From Candidatus Babelota bacterium (GTDB lineage: Bacteria > Babelota > Babeliae > Babelales > Babelaceae), in assembly GCA_023379005.1 (NCBI GenBank), contig JAMCTG010000005.1, positions 248,001 to 312,000 of the forward strand: 64,000 nucleotides of DNA, read 5' to 3'. Position numbers and translations under genes: made by a program. Positions 27,281 through 36,031 of the stretch are shown here, piece after piece (within the stretch, counting starts at the first letter, position 1; each line of letters opens with the position of its first letter). The notes beneath the pieces are model-generated. The model searched no databases. It was given only the letters and a program-made list of their open reading frames with translations, and was not told where the DNA came from.

Positions 27281-27588
27281 TTATATTATATCTTTATAAG
27301 TTTCTACAAGATCAATAATTCTGGGATCATTCAAACATTCGGCATAAGTGCGAACATTTTCATATGCATCTTTACGTGCAGCAGGATTATTTATTTTTGA
27401 AAAAATTGGATTTGGACCTTTAAACCATTTATCTAAAAAATCGTTGTTTCTTGAATATCTGATTGTTCCATTGAATTGGTTAATGTTGTTGGCAAACTCA
27501 TTCGAATATCAAAACAATTTTGGCTCATAGATTTGAGATTGATTGAAACAAATACAAGGGATAACAAAAGTAATTTATTGCAATTCAT
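27281..27588 (-). pseudogene. Frameshifted small secreted protein gene
   Basis: An ATG at 27588 opens a signal peptide (MNCNKLLLLSLVFVSINLKS) but the frame stops at 27433. In the neighbouring frame a protein-like sequence continues to 27281: FANNINQFNGTIRYSRNND, then FLDKWFKGPNPIFSKIN and NVRTYAECLNDPRIIDLVE. Joining the two gives one secreted protein of roughly 100 residues broken by a shift somewhere near 27490-27510. It may be a real pseudogene or a sequencing error. Confidence 0.5.
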
Positions 27589-27837
27589 AATTCTATCCTT
27601 ATTTTTTAAGCTATATATTTATTCTAATTGTATCAAAATAAGAGGATAAAAAGCAATGGTTTGATGGGCATTTTTATATGAATATTTCAGATATAGAACC
27701 ACAAATAACTGATTTTTTCAAATTGTTAAACAGGTAAAAAAGCCTAGAATAAAGCCTTTTTGGTCCAAACCCTTGCAATTTTGAAGGCTTAAATGTCATA
27801 CTGTCATTATAGAGTAATATAGTAAAAAGGAGAGAAT

Positions 27838-28086
27838 ATGAAGAATAGTATAATATTTGGATTAATGGTTATTTTAGGATTATTCACTGTAAATGCCCAG
27901 CCTTATCCAAAATATAATAGATATGGCTTTAAAGGTGATATACCAAGACATTACAAACACGAATATCCAAGATATACAAAATTTGGATATGAATGTCCAG
28001 GTTATGGGTACGAATGGCCTAGATATAGTAAATTTGGTTACGAATGTCCGGGTTACCCTAAATATAACAACGAAGATATAGACTAA
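27838..28086 (+). CDS. Secreted Tyr/Pro-rich repeat protein
   Basis: 82 residues with AAGGAGAG before the ATG. Signal peptide MKNSIIFGLMVILGLFTVNA. The mature 60 residues consist of a short repeat: YPRYTKFGYECPGYGYEW, then PRYSKFGYECPGYPKY, with an earlier degenerate unit YPKYNRYGFKG. About one quarter of the residues are tyrosine. Its bias suggests a structural, adhesive or cross-linked extracellular protein, but I recognise no family. A hairpin terminator follows. Confidence 0.75.
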   Translation: MKNSIIFGLMVILGLFTVNAQPYPKYNRYGFKGDIPRHYKHEYPRYTKFGYECPGYGYEWPRYSKFGYECPGYPKYNNEDID

Positions 28087-28095
28087 AAATATAAT

Positions 28096-28122
28096 AAATG
28101 GCCAATTTATGATTGGCCATTT
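28096..28122. terminator. Hairpin between convergent genes
   Basis: AAATGGCCAAT and ATTGGCCATTT form a perfect 11-base stem with a five-base loop. T-rich sequence follows on the plus strand (ATCTTGTTTTGTTTT). It lies ten bases after the Tyr/Pro-rich gene and 14 bases from the stop of the opposing glycosyltransferase gene, so it may serve both. Confidence 0.7.
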
Positions 28123-28135
28123 ATCTTGTTTTGTT

Positions 28136-28975
28136 TTAACTAATTTCCAAACGTTTATAAGGTTTTTTTGATCTTATAAAATTAGTGACTTCAATTTGCA
28201 AATCTGGATTTACTTTAAAATCATTTAATTCTGTTGCTACATTTCTTTGGCAAAGAATTTTTGGAATAAATTTAAAATGAAATGCTGCCATTTCAAGCAT
28301 AGGAAACATTAAGGCAACATCACCGGCAATTGGGAAAAAATCTAATTTACCATCTTTATTTTTATATAATAAATCTTCGAATTTAACTTTTTTTGCAAGC
28401 CAAGCATAATAAGTTCTTAATTGCGGAGAAACGAAACCAAATTCTCTAAATTTATTTTGTTTAACTATATCTTTTGGAATTTCTTCACACCAACCTAATT
28501 GTCCTGTTGGCCAGTTTGCAAATTGACCATAAGTGAGCCAAATTTTAGGATCTTGATAAATTTTGTTAAGGTATTTTAAAACATTATCATTTGCAAACCA
28601 ATCATCACCATCCAAGCAGACAATAATTTCATCATCTTTGCACATGTGAATTGCTTTATAATGATTAGCAAGAGCACCACATCGTTTATTATTTTTTATT
28701 AATATTACTTTTTCAGTTTTATTATTTTTTTCTAAATAATCTTTTACAAGTGAATATGTTCCATCTGAAGAACAATCATCAATATAAATAACTCTATAAT
28801 TAAAATAAGTCTGTGAAAAAACTGAATTTAGATTATTTTTATACCATTGTTCATTGTTATATGAAGGAATAACAATAACAAAATTGTTAATTTTGTTTGG
28901 AACAAAACCTTGGAAAATAAAATAACCGATTAGAATTAATAAACTTGCACTGAATACATGTTTTAAATGTTTCAT
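28136..28975 (-). CDS. Glycosyltransferase family 2 protein with N-terminal signal/anchor
   Basis: 279 residues. An N-terminal hydrophobic helix (VFSASLLILIGYFIFQGF) precedes a GT-A domain: FVIVIPSYNNEQW, then YIDDCSSDGTYSLV with the nucleotide-binding Asp, then CLDGDDWF, the D-x-D metal motif. Typical GT2 enzymes start directly with this domain and face the cytoplasm, so a hydrophobic leader right before the fold suggests it is exported or anchored facing outwards. The acceptor is unknown. Confidence 0.8.
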   Translation of the reverse strand: MKHLKHVFSASLLILIGYFIFQGFVPNKINNFVIVIPSYNNEQWYKNNLNSVFSQTYFNYRVIYIDDCSSDGTYSLVKDYLEKNNKTEKVILIKNNKRCGALANHYKAIHMCKDDEIIVCLDGDDWFANDNVLKYLNKIYQDPKIWLTYGQFANWPTGQLGWCEEIPKDIVKQNKFREFGFVSPQLRTYYAWLAKKVKFEDLLYKNKDGKLDFFPIAGDVALMFPMLEMAAFHFKFIPKILCQRNVATELNDFKVNPDLQIEVTNFIRSKKPYKRLEIS

Positions 28976-28989
28976 ATTTACCCAAACAA

Positions 28990-29142
28990 TTAAGATCTAT
29001 GAGCACCCATGTGACGAGCTCTAATGCTAGCTTCCGCTTTTTCTTTTGAATCAGAATGTGCAATTACTTTCCATTTGCCTCTTTCATGTTTTAAAATTGG
29101 CCAACCTTTTGTTTTTGTTTTTTTACCAACTTTATATGGCAT
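28990..29142 (-). CDS. Small basic conserved-looking protein
   Basis: A 50-residue gene with a strong AAGGAG site. It begins MPYKVGKKTKTKGWPILK and continues HERGKWKVIAHSDSKEKAEA, ending SIRARHMGAHRS. The pattern (basic N-terminus, G-x-W, W-x-V, then A-x-A-x-x-R-A-R-H) reads as a real compact protein. It is like the DUF6496-type gene at 19.0 kb in size and charge, but is not the same family. Function unknown. Confidence 0.65.
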   Translation of the reverse strand: MPYKVGKKTKTKGWPILKHERGKWKVIAHSDSKEKAEASIRARHMGAHRS

Positions 29143-29264
29143 AATAACTCCTTTTTTTGTAAGTATGGTAAGAATTGAGATACAAATACAAGATTTTAAA
29201 AATCTAATTATTATTTTATAATAAGGCTAATTTTATCAATTAAATAATATCAAAAGGATATTTT

Positions 29265-29621
29265 ATGAAAAAACTATTTCTTTTTATCTGTTTATTACTA
29301 TCATCACTCCACGCGACTAGTAATATTAATTTTTGTATAAGAATGCCGGGATATTCAGAAATAAAAGAATCCATTTCCTTTGATGGCAATGGTACAAAAT
29401 TTCTTTATAAAAACGATCACGTAATTGAAATGTCATGTGAATCTCATGATAATGGTCCGATTATAGATTTTAGAATTTTTAAAAAATGTGAAAATGATCA
29501 ATTGCAACTTATATTTGATCCAAAATTTTGTACAGCATGGAATTATGAAGCTACATTGAGCTGTAAAGATGAAGAAGCAATTGATACTTTATGGATTTCG
29601 CTTAAGGCTACAAAACAATAG
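29265..29621 (+). CDS. Secreted Cys-containing protein of unknown function
   Basis: 118 residues with AAAGGA before the ATG and a signal peptide MKKLFLFICLLLSSLHA. The mature part has five cysteines (INFCIRM, EMSCESH, FKKCEND, PKFCTAW, LSCKDEE), probably beta-rich and disulfide-bonded outside the cytoplasm. No family recognised. Confidence 0.7.
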   Translation: MKKLFLFICLLLSSLHATSNINFCIRMPGYSEIKESISFDGNGTKFLYKNDHVIEMSCESHDNGPIIDFRIFKKCENDQLQLIFDPKFCTAWNYEATLSCKDEEAIDTLWISLKATKQ

Positions 29622-29635
29622 TTAAATAATTTTAA

Positions 29636-29674
29636 AAAAAAGAGACTAACTTTTTTAAGGTTAGTCTCTTTTTT
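29636..29674. terminator. Bidirectional intrinsic terminator
   Basis: AAAAAAGAGACTAAC and GTTAGTCTCTTTTTT form a perfect 15-base stem around a nine-base loop between the convergent secreted-protein gene and the FKBP gene. A-run and T-run are present on both strands. Confidence 0.9.
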
Positions 29675-29688
29675 CAGAATTTTTATTA

Positions 29689-30159
29689 TTAAACTTTTAA
29701 TAATTCTACATCAAAAATCAAAGTTGCATTTGGCGGGATAATTCCACCAGCACCTCGAGCACCATAACCTAAATTTGAAGGAATAATAAGTCTGCGTTTT
29801 TCGCCAACTTTCATTGACATAACACCTTCGTCCCAACCTCTGATAACATGACCAACACCAATTGTAAAAGTAAATGGCTCACCGCGGTCAATGCTGCTAT
29901 CAAATTTTTTGCCAGGTTCGCCTTTATTATCTAACCAACCAGTATAATGAACAGTTACAGGTTTACCTTTTTTTGGAAAATCACCAGTACCTTCTTGAAG
30001 AACTTCGTATTCTAAACCTGAATCAGTTTTTACACGTAACATTTTGCCATTTCCTTCTTGTTTTACAATTTTGTTATTTTTTTCTACAGAATTCGATTCG
30101 CAACAGCATCCACAACCTGATAATAAAATTATTAACGATGTAACTAAAAATTTTTTCAT
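29689..30159 (-). CDS. FKBP-type peptidyl-prolyl isomerase, lipoprotein
   Basis: 156 residues from the ATG at 30159, which has AAAGGAAT upstream; a longer frame lacks a site. Lipoprotein signal with lipobox LSGC (Cys16) followed by an unusual GCCC run. The FKBP domain is complete: VTVHYTGWLD, KFDSSIDRGEPFTF, GHVIRGWDEGVMSM, LGYGARGAGGIIPPNATLIF. It should catalyse proline isomerisation in the periplasm from a lipid anchor. Related proteins in intracellular bacteria (Mip type) are surface-exposed; that comparison is inference. Confidence 0.93.
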   Translation of the reverse strand: MKKFLVTSLIILLSGCGCCCESNSVEKNNKIVKQEGNGKMLRVKTDSGLEYEVLQEGTGDFPKKGKPVTVHYTGWLDNKGEPGKKFDSSIDRGEPFTFTIGVGHVIRGWDEGVMSMKVGEKRRLIIPSNLGYGARGAGGIIPPNATLIFDVELLKV

Positions 30160-30169
30160 TATTATTCCT

Positions 30170-30505
30170 TTATTTTCCTTTTGCAATTGCTGCAGCATAA
30201 TTAAAATAATAAAAGTATTCTTGCCAAAATTCATCGGTAGATGAATATTCATTATCATAGGCAAAATAATCTATAAGCATTTCTCTCATACGACAAATTT
30301 CTTTTAGTCTTTTTTTATTTTTTGGGTCTTCAACAGTTAAATATAAAAGCTCTAAAGCTCTTTCAAATGCTTGTCGACTGGATTCAAGATCTCCTTTATT
30401 TCTCCAATTAATTACTCGTGAAATATCTGTTCCAATATTGGCCAATTGCTCCATAAGAGAAAATTTAAACCAGCGATCTGGTGTTAAATTTTTATGTAAT
30501 TTCAT
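30170..30505 (-). CDS. Conserved helical protein paired with DUF5674
   Basis: 111 residues, without a signal peptide. It starts MKLHKNLTPDRWFKFSLMEQ, followed by LANIGTDISRVINWRNKGD and SRQAFERALELLYLTVED, all helical. Its start overlaps the stop of the DUF5674 gene by four bases. From memory, similar proteins sit beside DUF5674 genes in other small-genome bacteria, so the two may act together, but no function is known. Cytoplasmic. Confidence 0.65.
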   Translation of the reverse strand: MKLHKNLTPDRWFKFSLMEQLANIGTDISRVINWRNKGDLESSRQAFERALELLYLTVEDPKNKKRLKEICRMREMLIDYFAYDNEYSSTDEFWQEYFYYFNYAAAIAKGK

Positions 30506-30846
30506 TTCACAATCAACTTATTTACAATATTTTTTATTTTTTCCTGAATTTTTGGGTCATCAACACCGCGAGTTTTATTTCCCCAACTTGGTCGCAAATT
30601 TATCATTGAATCAAATACTATAAAATCTTCTTTTCCAAATTTTTCTGGAAAAATATTAATTCCCCAAAGATTATTTTGTTCTGAATCATTTTCTAGTAAT
30701 AATTCTTCTTCATCTGCGTGCATATCTGCATCTACGACCATAATCTCTTTTTCAATGTCAATTACAGCTTTTACTAAACCACCAAACATTTTTTCAGACA
30801 TTTTTTTAAGTTCATCAATTGAAATTTTGTTAGTTACAATTTGCAT
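30502..30846 (-). CDS. DUF5674 family protein
   Basis: 114 residues. The family signature is clear: MVKAVIDIEKEIMVVDADMH-type opening, HADEEELLLENDSEQNNLWG, then FDSMINLRPSWGNKTRGVDD. DUF5674 proteins occur in cyanobacteria and in many candidate-phylum bacteria; no activity has been established as far as I know. GGGGCGG lies before the ATG. It forms a two-gene unit with the downstream helical protein through a four-base overlap. Confidence 0.75.
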   Translation of the reverse strand: MQIVTNKISIDELKKMSEKMFGGLVKAVIDIEKEIMVVDADMHADEEELLLENDSEQNNLWGINIFPEKFGKEDFIVFDSMINLRPSWGNKTRGVDDPKIQEKIKNIVNKLIVK

Positions 30847-30936
30847 TGCCGCCCCACTACACCTGTCTTTGAAGTTATTTAATAATCTTTAAGATTATCA
30901 AAATATTTTAGTATCAACAAATTGAAAAAATTAATT

Positions 30937-31722
30937 TTATTGCAATGCCTGGTCTATCATTACACTTAACATATGTATTTCTAAGCTCTCATTAAATTTG
31001 TTTATAGCAGTCTCGAATTTTTTATATTGGTTTGCTTTATTATTGTAAACTGCTTGACCCTGAAGATAAGCTTCATATTGCAATTTTGAATATGGTGTTC
31101 TGAATACATATTCTATTGGACGTAAATATGGAATAAAATAATCATTAAAATCCTGTCTTGATTTATCTGCTTGAGATTTTATTTTATTGTATAATTCTTT
31201 GTATTTTTGTCTTACAGCATTAAATGAAGCTTTCGATCCTTCACCGGGTTTAAACCCTAATTCTTCATAAAGTTTTTTAAAATCAGGTTTTTTAACAAAC
31301 TGATTTGATTTAAAGTTATCATTAAGATCTGTTTCATATTTTTGATATCCTTGCATCCATAACTGCAATACATAAGCTTCCTCTTTTAATGCGTTATATG
31401 TCATGTCTATTATTTTGGCTAATGATTTTAATTTACTTTTTTGATTTTTGTTAAGTCTTTCAAGAATATCAATTCGCTTGTTATAATCGCTAAGTCTTTT
31501 AATTGCAGCATTTAGCTGATTCATATCAAGCACATTTTTTTCTAAAGCATCTGCGATAATACCACGTAACTTTTCAAAATCTTTTTTTATGTAATTTAAT
31601 AATTCTTCCGAAGCTTTAAAATCCGCCTCAGACTGTTTATCCTCTTTTTTAAAAAGAGCTTGCATTTGATTTGTTTGAAAAAAAATAATTCCCAAAAAGA
31701 ATAAAGATTTACATATATTCAT
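30937..31722 (-). CDS. Secreted coiled-coil protein
   Basis: 261 residues with AAAGGAATT before the start. Signal peptide MNICKSLFFLGIIFFQTNQMQA. The mature part is almost entirely helical and charged (ELLNYIKKDFEKLRGIIADA; LSDYNKRIDILERLNKNQK) with heptad-like spacing, then more Tyr-rich helices (FIPYLRPIEYVFRTPYSKL). Function unknown. Confidence 0.7.
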   Translation of the reverse strand: MNICKSLFFLGIIFFQTNQMQALFKKEDKQSEADFKASEELLNYIKKDFEKLRGIIADALEKNVLDMNQLNAAIKRLSDYNKRIDILERLNKNQKSKLKSLAKIIDMTYNALKEEAYVLQLWMQGYQKYETDLNDNFKSNQFVKKPDFKKLYEELGFKPGEGSKASFNAVRQKYKELYNKIKSQADKSRQDFNDYFIPYLRPIEYVFRTPYSKLQYEAYLQGQAVYNNKANQYKKFETAINKFNESLEIHMLSVMIDQALQ

Positions 31723-31788
31723 AAAATTCCTTTTTTTATTTTAATAGTAAAAAAAACACCAATCAGAATCAATGATTTTAAAGTTTAT

Positions 31789-32745
31789 TTATTTTTCAAA
31801 CAATGTTTTATATTTTCCATAACCTTCTTTTTCTAAATCTTCTACAGGAATAAATCTCAATGCTGCTGAATTAATACAATAACGTAATCCCGTTGGTGTA
31901 GGACCGTCTGTAAAAACGTGGCCTAAATGTGAATCAGAATTTTTACTGCGGATTTCTGTTCTTGGTATTGGTAATTTGTTATCTTCTTTTTCAACAATAT
32001 TTTTTTCGTCTATAGGTTTAGTAAAACTTGGCCAGCCTGTTCCAGAATCATATTTATCTAAAGAACTAAAAAGAGGTTCTCCGGAAATTCTATCAACATA
32101 AATTCCGGCTCTTTTATTATCCCAATATTCATTATGAAATGCCGGTTCTGTAGCACTGCAACGCATAACATTGTATTGCATTTGAGTTAATTTCTTTTTC
32201 AATTCTTCTTCATCATTTTTGTCATCCGACCAAGTTTTTTTTAAATATTCATTTCTTCCAGAATGTTCTCTAAATGATTTGTAACGTTCTGGATTTTTTT
32301 TATAAAAATCTTGATGATATTCTTCTGCTGGATAAAAATTTATAAATTTTAAAATTGGTGTAGCAATTTTTTCTGAAAATTTTCCAGAGTTTTGTAACTT
32401 TTCCTTTGATTTCTCAGCTTCTTTTTTTTGTTCTTCGTTGTGATAAAAAATCGCGGATCTATAATTTTGACCTCGATCAGTAAATTGTCCACCAGCATCT
32501 GTTGGGTTTATTTGTCTCCAAAAAATATCTAATAATTTGCTGTAACTAATTACGTTTGGGTCAAAAGTAATTTGAACAGCTTCAATATGTCCTTTTTTTG
32601 CATAATCTTCGTATGTAGGATTTTCTCCACTGCCTCCTGCGTAGCCAGAAATTACTTTTAAAACTCCTTTATTTTCATCAAATGGATGGACCATACACCA
32701 AAAACATCCGCCTGCAAAAGTTGCAATTTCAGTTATGTCTGCCAT
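31789..32745 (-). CDS. msrAB: Bifunctional methionine sulfoxide reductase MsrA-MsrB
   Basis: 318 residues from the ATG at 32745 (AAGGAGAA upstream). MsrA domain first: [10 protein letters not shown] with catalytic Cys14, [31 protein letters not shown]. MsrB domain follows: [42 protein letters not shown] and the catalytic Cys in [11 protein letters not shown]. The MsrB part lacks the CxxC zinc pairs of the zinc-containing type. It repairs both diastereomers of oxidised methionine. No signal peptide is present, so it should act in the cytoplasm. Confidence 0.95.
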   Translation of the reverse strand: MADITEIATFAGGCFWCMVHPFDENKGVLKVISGYAGGSGENPTYEDYAKKGHIEAVQITFDPNVISYSKLLDIFWRQINPTDAGGQFTDRGQNYRSAIFYHNEEQKKEAEKSKEKLQNSGKFSEKIATPILKFINFYPAEEYHQDFYKKNPERYKSFREHSGRNEYLKKTWSDDKNDEEELKKKLTQMQYNVMRCSATEPAFHNEYWDNKRAGIYVDRISGEPLFSSLDKYDSGTGWPSFTKPIDEKNIVEKEDNKLPIPRTEIRSKNSDSHLGHVFTDGPTPTGLRYCINSAALRFIPVEDLEKEGYGKYKTLFEK

Positions 32746-32857
32746 TATTTTCTCCTTTTTTATTATTTGCATTTGAGTCGAATCTTGTGTTATTCAATTA
32801 AAATTAATAATTATATAGACAGAAATTGAACAAATTAAATATAAAAATTGGAGATTA

Positions 32858-33742
32858 ATGAAGAAAAAAATTTTATTGCTTTTTCTTATCACTGTTGGTT
32901 GGCCAAATTTATATAGCGTGTCGATAGTATACAATTTTCGAATCGCCCAAATTACAAAACAACAAATATTTGAAAAAACAAATCAACATTTTACTTTGGT
33001 AACATTATTTTTTGATCAATTTTTAAAAAAACATACTGGTGAACATCAAAATTATTTGGGAGGATTAGAATCATTTATTTATAATTTTGAATCTTATTAT
33101 TTTAGAACCGATTTTGCTGTTTCCAATATTAGTGAAGATAATTGTATTTCTAAATTTTCTGATACACAAACTGATGATATTCTTTTCTCATTTGGAAAAA
33201 ATTTTACTCTAAATAGACAATCTAAGATAACGTTAACAGGATTATTTGGGATTCCTACGCACAAACTTTTCGTTTTACAAAAACCAAATTTTGGATTTAG
33301 TCAATTTGGAATAGGAGCTCAAGTTGATGGATCTTATGCATTTAATAACAAAAATTCACTTTTATTTGGTGCAAGATATATACATTTTATTCCTCGCAAT
33401 ACAATCGATTGTGATAAAAATATATTTAAATTCACTTCTGGTAACTTGGCAGACATACTTGTGGCAAGTAAAAATAATTGGGGCAAACATCATGGTTTAG
33501 AATTTGGTTATACAGCAAAATTTAATTTTGGTGCAGATATTTGTCCAAAATTTGACGATATAATTAAAAAAACAAATTATATACGGAGCAACTATTATCT
33601 CGTTTATAAATATAAATTTATCATTAATAATGTCTCAAATAGGCTTTTATTTAATATTTCTTATGGATTTGATCATCTTCCTAAAATATTTGGAAATAAA
33701 TATATTATTTTCTTTTGGACTGCATGGGATGTAAGATTTTAA
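32858..33742 (+). CDS. Secreted barrel-like protein, possibly outer membrane
   Basis: 294 residues, TTGGAG before the ATG. Signal peptide MKKKILLLFLITVGWPNLYS. The mature part alternates hydrophobic and polar residues in many strands (ITLTGLFGIPTHKLFV, GIGAQVDGSYAFNNKNSLLF, RLLFNISYGF) and ends WTAWDVRF, with the C-terminal aromatic residue typical of beta-barrel proteins. The next gene is another barrel-like protein in the same direction. Function unknown. Confidence 0.65.
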   Translation: MKKKILLLFLITVGWPNLYSVSIVYNFRIAQITKQQIFEKTNQHFTLVTLFFDQFLKKHTGEHQNYLGGLESFIYNFESYYFRTDFAVSNISEDNCISKFSDTQTDDILFSFGKNFTLNRQSKITLTGLFGIPTHKLFVLQKPNFGFSQFGIGAQVDGSYAFNNKNSLLFGARYIHFIPRNTIDCDKNIFKFTSGNLADILVASKNNWGKHHGLEFGYTAKFNFGADICPKFDDIIKKTNYIRSNYYLVYKYKFIINNVSNRLLFNISYGFDHLPKIFGNKYIIFFWTAWDVRF

Positions 33743-33818
33743 AAAATTGTTTGCTAATTTAAAATAAAATTTGATAATTTTTTAATGTAAAATTTTATAG
33801 CCCAACAAAAAGGAAGAT

Positions 33819-34604
33819 ATGGAAGCTTTTAAAAAAATATTATTAATATCGTTAATTTCACCATTACAAGCATATCATCCATGTATAGATTTAACTTACT
33901 ATTTGCGTGCACAAACAGGTGCATCATTTGGACAATGCTCAAAAATTAAAGTAGACACAATTATTTGGGATCCTTCTCCACAAGGTTATAATGCTGAATT
34001 GGGAACGGCGCCAATAGCAGGCTTAGAAGGTGGTATCAATTTTCATGAATGGATTTCTCTTGGTGCATCAGTAAATTTTAGAAGCAAGTATAAATATTGC
34101 AAATTCCAAACTTCAACTAGCACATCCACTCCCGGATTTATTGGTGACAAAACTCGTATTTTTAATTTAGACAACACAAGTTTCATGCTCAATTTAACTC
34201 TTAATCGAACAGCAAATAGTTATGGTTATGAATTTGACTGTTTTAAACTTTGTCCCTATGTAGGCTTTGGTATTGGTTGGTCTCGTACAACAATTTATAA
34301 TTTCCATTCAGTACGAGTTCAACAAATTACTTCAGGAAGTTTTACAACAAATCAAGTCTCTTCAATTATGAGTACTTTTGGACAAAATCATTTTGCATGG
34401 GATTTAGAATTTGGATTAAATCTTACATTTCATGAAGATTTATCTTTAAGCATAGGCTATCGTTATTATGATGCTGGCAGTTTTAGATCTAATAATTTTT
34501 TAATTGATACATCAGCTAGTTTTCCTACACCGATTCAAATTCCTGCTTGGAAAGGAAAATTAAGAGCAAATGAATTGGTAATCCAACTTGGTATTGAGTG
34601 GTAA
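33819..34604 (+). CDS. Outer-membrane beta-barrel protein
   Basis: 261 residues with AAAAGGAAG before the ATG and a signal peptide MEAFKKILLISLISPLQA. Repeating amphipathic strands (GLEGGINFHEWISLGASVNF, CPYVGFGIGWSRTTI, LSLSIGYRYYDAG) and a final strand ELVIQLGIEW ending in Trp, the usual C-terminal signal for barrel assembly. The size suits an 8-10 strand barrel, as in OmpA/OmpW-like surface proteins. The exact family cannot be named from the sequence alone. Confidence 0.75.
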   Translation: MEAFKKILLISLISPLQAYHPCIDLTYYLRAQTGASFGQCSKIKVDTIIWDPSPQGYNAELGTAPIAGLEGGINFHEWISLGASVNFRSKYKYCKFQTSTSTSTPGFIGDKTRIFNLDNTSFMLNLTLNRTANSYGYEFDCFKLCPYVGFGIGWSRTTIYNFHSVRVQQITSGSFTTNQVSSIMSTFGQNHFAWDLEFGLNLTFHEDLSLSIGYRYYDAGSFRSNNFLIDTSASFPTPIQIPAWKGKLRANELVIQLGIEW

Positions 34605-34620
34605 TATTAAATATTATCAA

Positions 34621-35127
34621 TTATTTTAAGTGACCTTGAGTTCTTAAAGTAAAATAAGATGCATTATGAAATTCTGCGCCAGCAACAAAATGTTGTTCTG
34701 GTGTCAATTTATTATTTTCACATTTATTATAATAGTAATATACTAAGGCATCTCTAAATTTTGATAAATCTATTGTACCTAAAATTAAAATGCCAGAATA
34801 TCGTAACGTGTATCTAAGTCCATGAGGATTATATACATAATTTCCTGATTTAATCAGACTAATATTTTCAGCTGAAAGATTATAAATTGTTCCAAGAAAA
34901 TCCATAGAATTATTCTGGTCTTTATAAGAAAAAACAGCCGTTTTAATAAAATCATGTTTCCAACCAATTATTTTGGTTTTTTTTATATAATCAATTAATT
35001 TGTCGGAATTTTTATTAACTTCTAATGCTTCTTCATGGGAAAAAACTTGGTATTTAGCCATAGTATGCATAGCATTAAGATTTAAATGATATAAAAGAAA
35101 AAATAATATTATTAAAAATTTATTCAT
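34621..35127 (-). CDS. Secreted protein of unknown function
   Basis: 168 residues with AAAAGGAT before the ATG. Signal peptide MNKFLIILFFLLYHLNLNAM. The mature part mixes helix and strand (YQVFSHEEALEVNKNSDKL; YNPHGLRYTLRYSGILILG) and ends FVAGAEFHNASYFTLRTQG, with two isolated histidines that could be functional. I do not recognise the fold. It lies 12 bases downstream of the methyltransferase gene on the same strand. Confidence 0.65.
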   Translation of the reverse strand: MNKFLIILFFLLYHLNLNAMHTMAKYQVFSHEEALEVNKNSDKLIDYIKKTKIIGWKHDFIKTAVFSYKDQNNSMDFLGTIYNLSAENISLIKSGNYVYNPHGLRYTLRYSGILILGTIDLSKFRDALVYYYYNKCENNKLTPEQHFVAGAEFHNASYFTLRTQGHLK

Positions 35128-35138
35128 GATAAATCCTT

Positions 35139-35915
35139 TTAAAAAATTGGCTGAGCCTGCACAATTCGAGATGGTCCAGAAGTGCGAAAAGTTTCTTCAT
35201 AAATTTTTACAACTTTAAAACCTGCTTCATTTAAAAGCTGTTCAAATTCATCATCAGAATACCATCTGATTTGTATAAATTCATTTTCTTGTTCCGCAAC
35301 TTTACCATCAATAATAAGTTCATATAAACAAAAAGCATCGGCAATTTTTTCTTGTTCATTAAAGATATGTCTTGTTGTAAGACGAATGGAAGAATTATTA
35401 TCAATGCGAGCAATTCTCATTGAACGAGGGTCAGCTTTGAGATCAGGAACAAAAATATCAATTAACAAATTACTTTTATCATGCATGTGTGTACGGAGAT
35501 TTTTCAATGCGTTCAATGCAGCATTGCGGTCTGCAATAAGTTGAAATGAACCAACTGCAATTGTAACGGTTGAATATTTGTATGGCAACGAAAGTTGCTC
35601 AAGAGATTGTTCGTAAAGTTCTGGATTTAATCCTAACTGAGCACAACGTTGGCGGCAACGGTCTAGCATAATCTTTGAATTATCTACGCCATCGACAGTA
35701 TAACCATATTGCAATAGAGGTATTTGCAAACGGCCCGAGCCAGACATTGCTTCAAGAACTCTGCCAGGATTATTATCAATGAAAGACCGATAAAAATTCA
35801 CTTCACGCTCTGGCGCGTAAGTTTTAGTTGCATCATAAAAAAGGCTATGAAGTTTGCCGTATGAGATTGGCATAGAATCCATTTTCTTTACCCAAGATGT
35901 AGCATTAAATCTCAT
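35139..35915 (-). CDS. Class I SAM-dependent methyltransferase
   Basis: 258 residues. VLEAMSGSGRLQIPLLQYG is motif I (SAM glycine loop, E-x-M-x-G-x-G), VDGVDNSKIMLDRCRQR is motif II with the acidic residue, and LLIDIFVPD is motif IV. The last region (EFEQLLNEAGFKVVKIYEE) is the usual C-terminal strand pair. There is no signal peptide. Neither the ATG at 35915 nor the one at 35882 has a clear ribosome site. Its G+C and codon choice look higher than in nearby secreted genes, which may mark acquisition. Substrate unknown. Confidence 0.85.
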   Translation of the reverse strand: MRFNATSWVKKMDSMPISYGKLHSLFYDATKTYAPEREVNFYRSFIDNNPGRVLEAMSGSGRLQIPLLQYGYTVDGVDNSKIMLDRCRQRCAQLGLNPELYEQSLEQLSLPYKYSTVTIAVGSFQLIADRNAALNALKNLRTHMHDKSNLLIDIFVPDLKADPRSMRIARIDNNSSIRLTTRHIFNEQEKIADAFCLYELIIDGKVAEQENEFIQIRWYSDDEFEQLLNEAGFKVVKIYEETFRTSGPSRIVQAQPIF

Positions 35916-36031
35916 TATAGCAAAAAAAATATTAATTTTAATTACTTATTAATCAAATCTATATCCAAAGCTAATACCAAAAATGGATGCTTATTTGACA
36001 AGATATATAAAGCAAGGCAAAATTTCTTCTT

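Noticed and set aside
35949-35990. Minus-strand stretch reading FGISFGYRFD before a stop, like the end of an outer-membrane barrel
   Set aside because: Only about a dozen codons before an upstream stop in the same frame; could be a remnant of a lost barrel gene but is too short to support.
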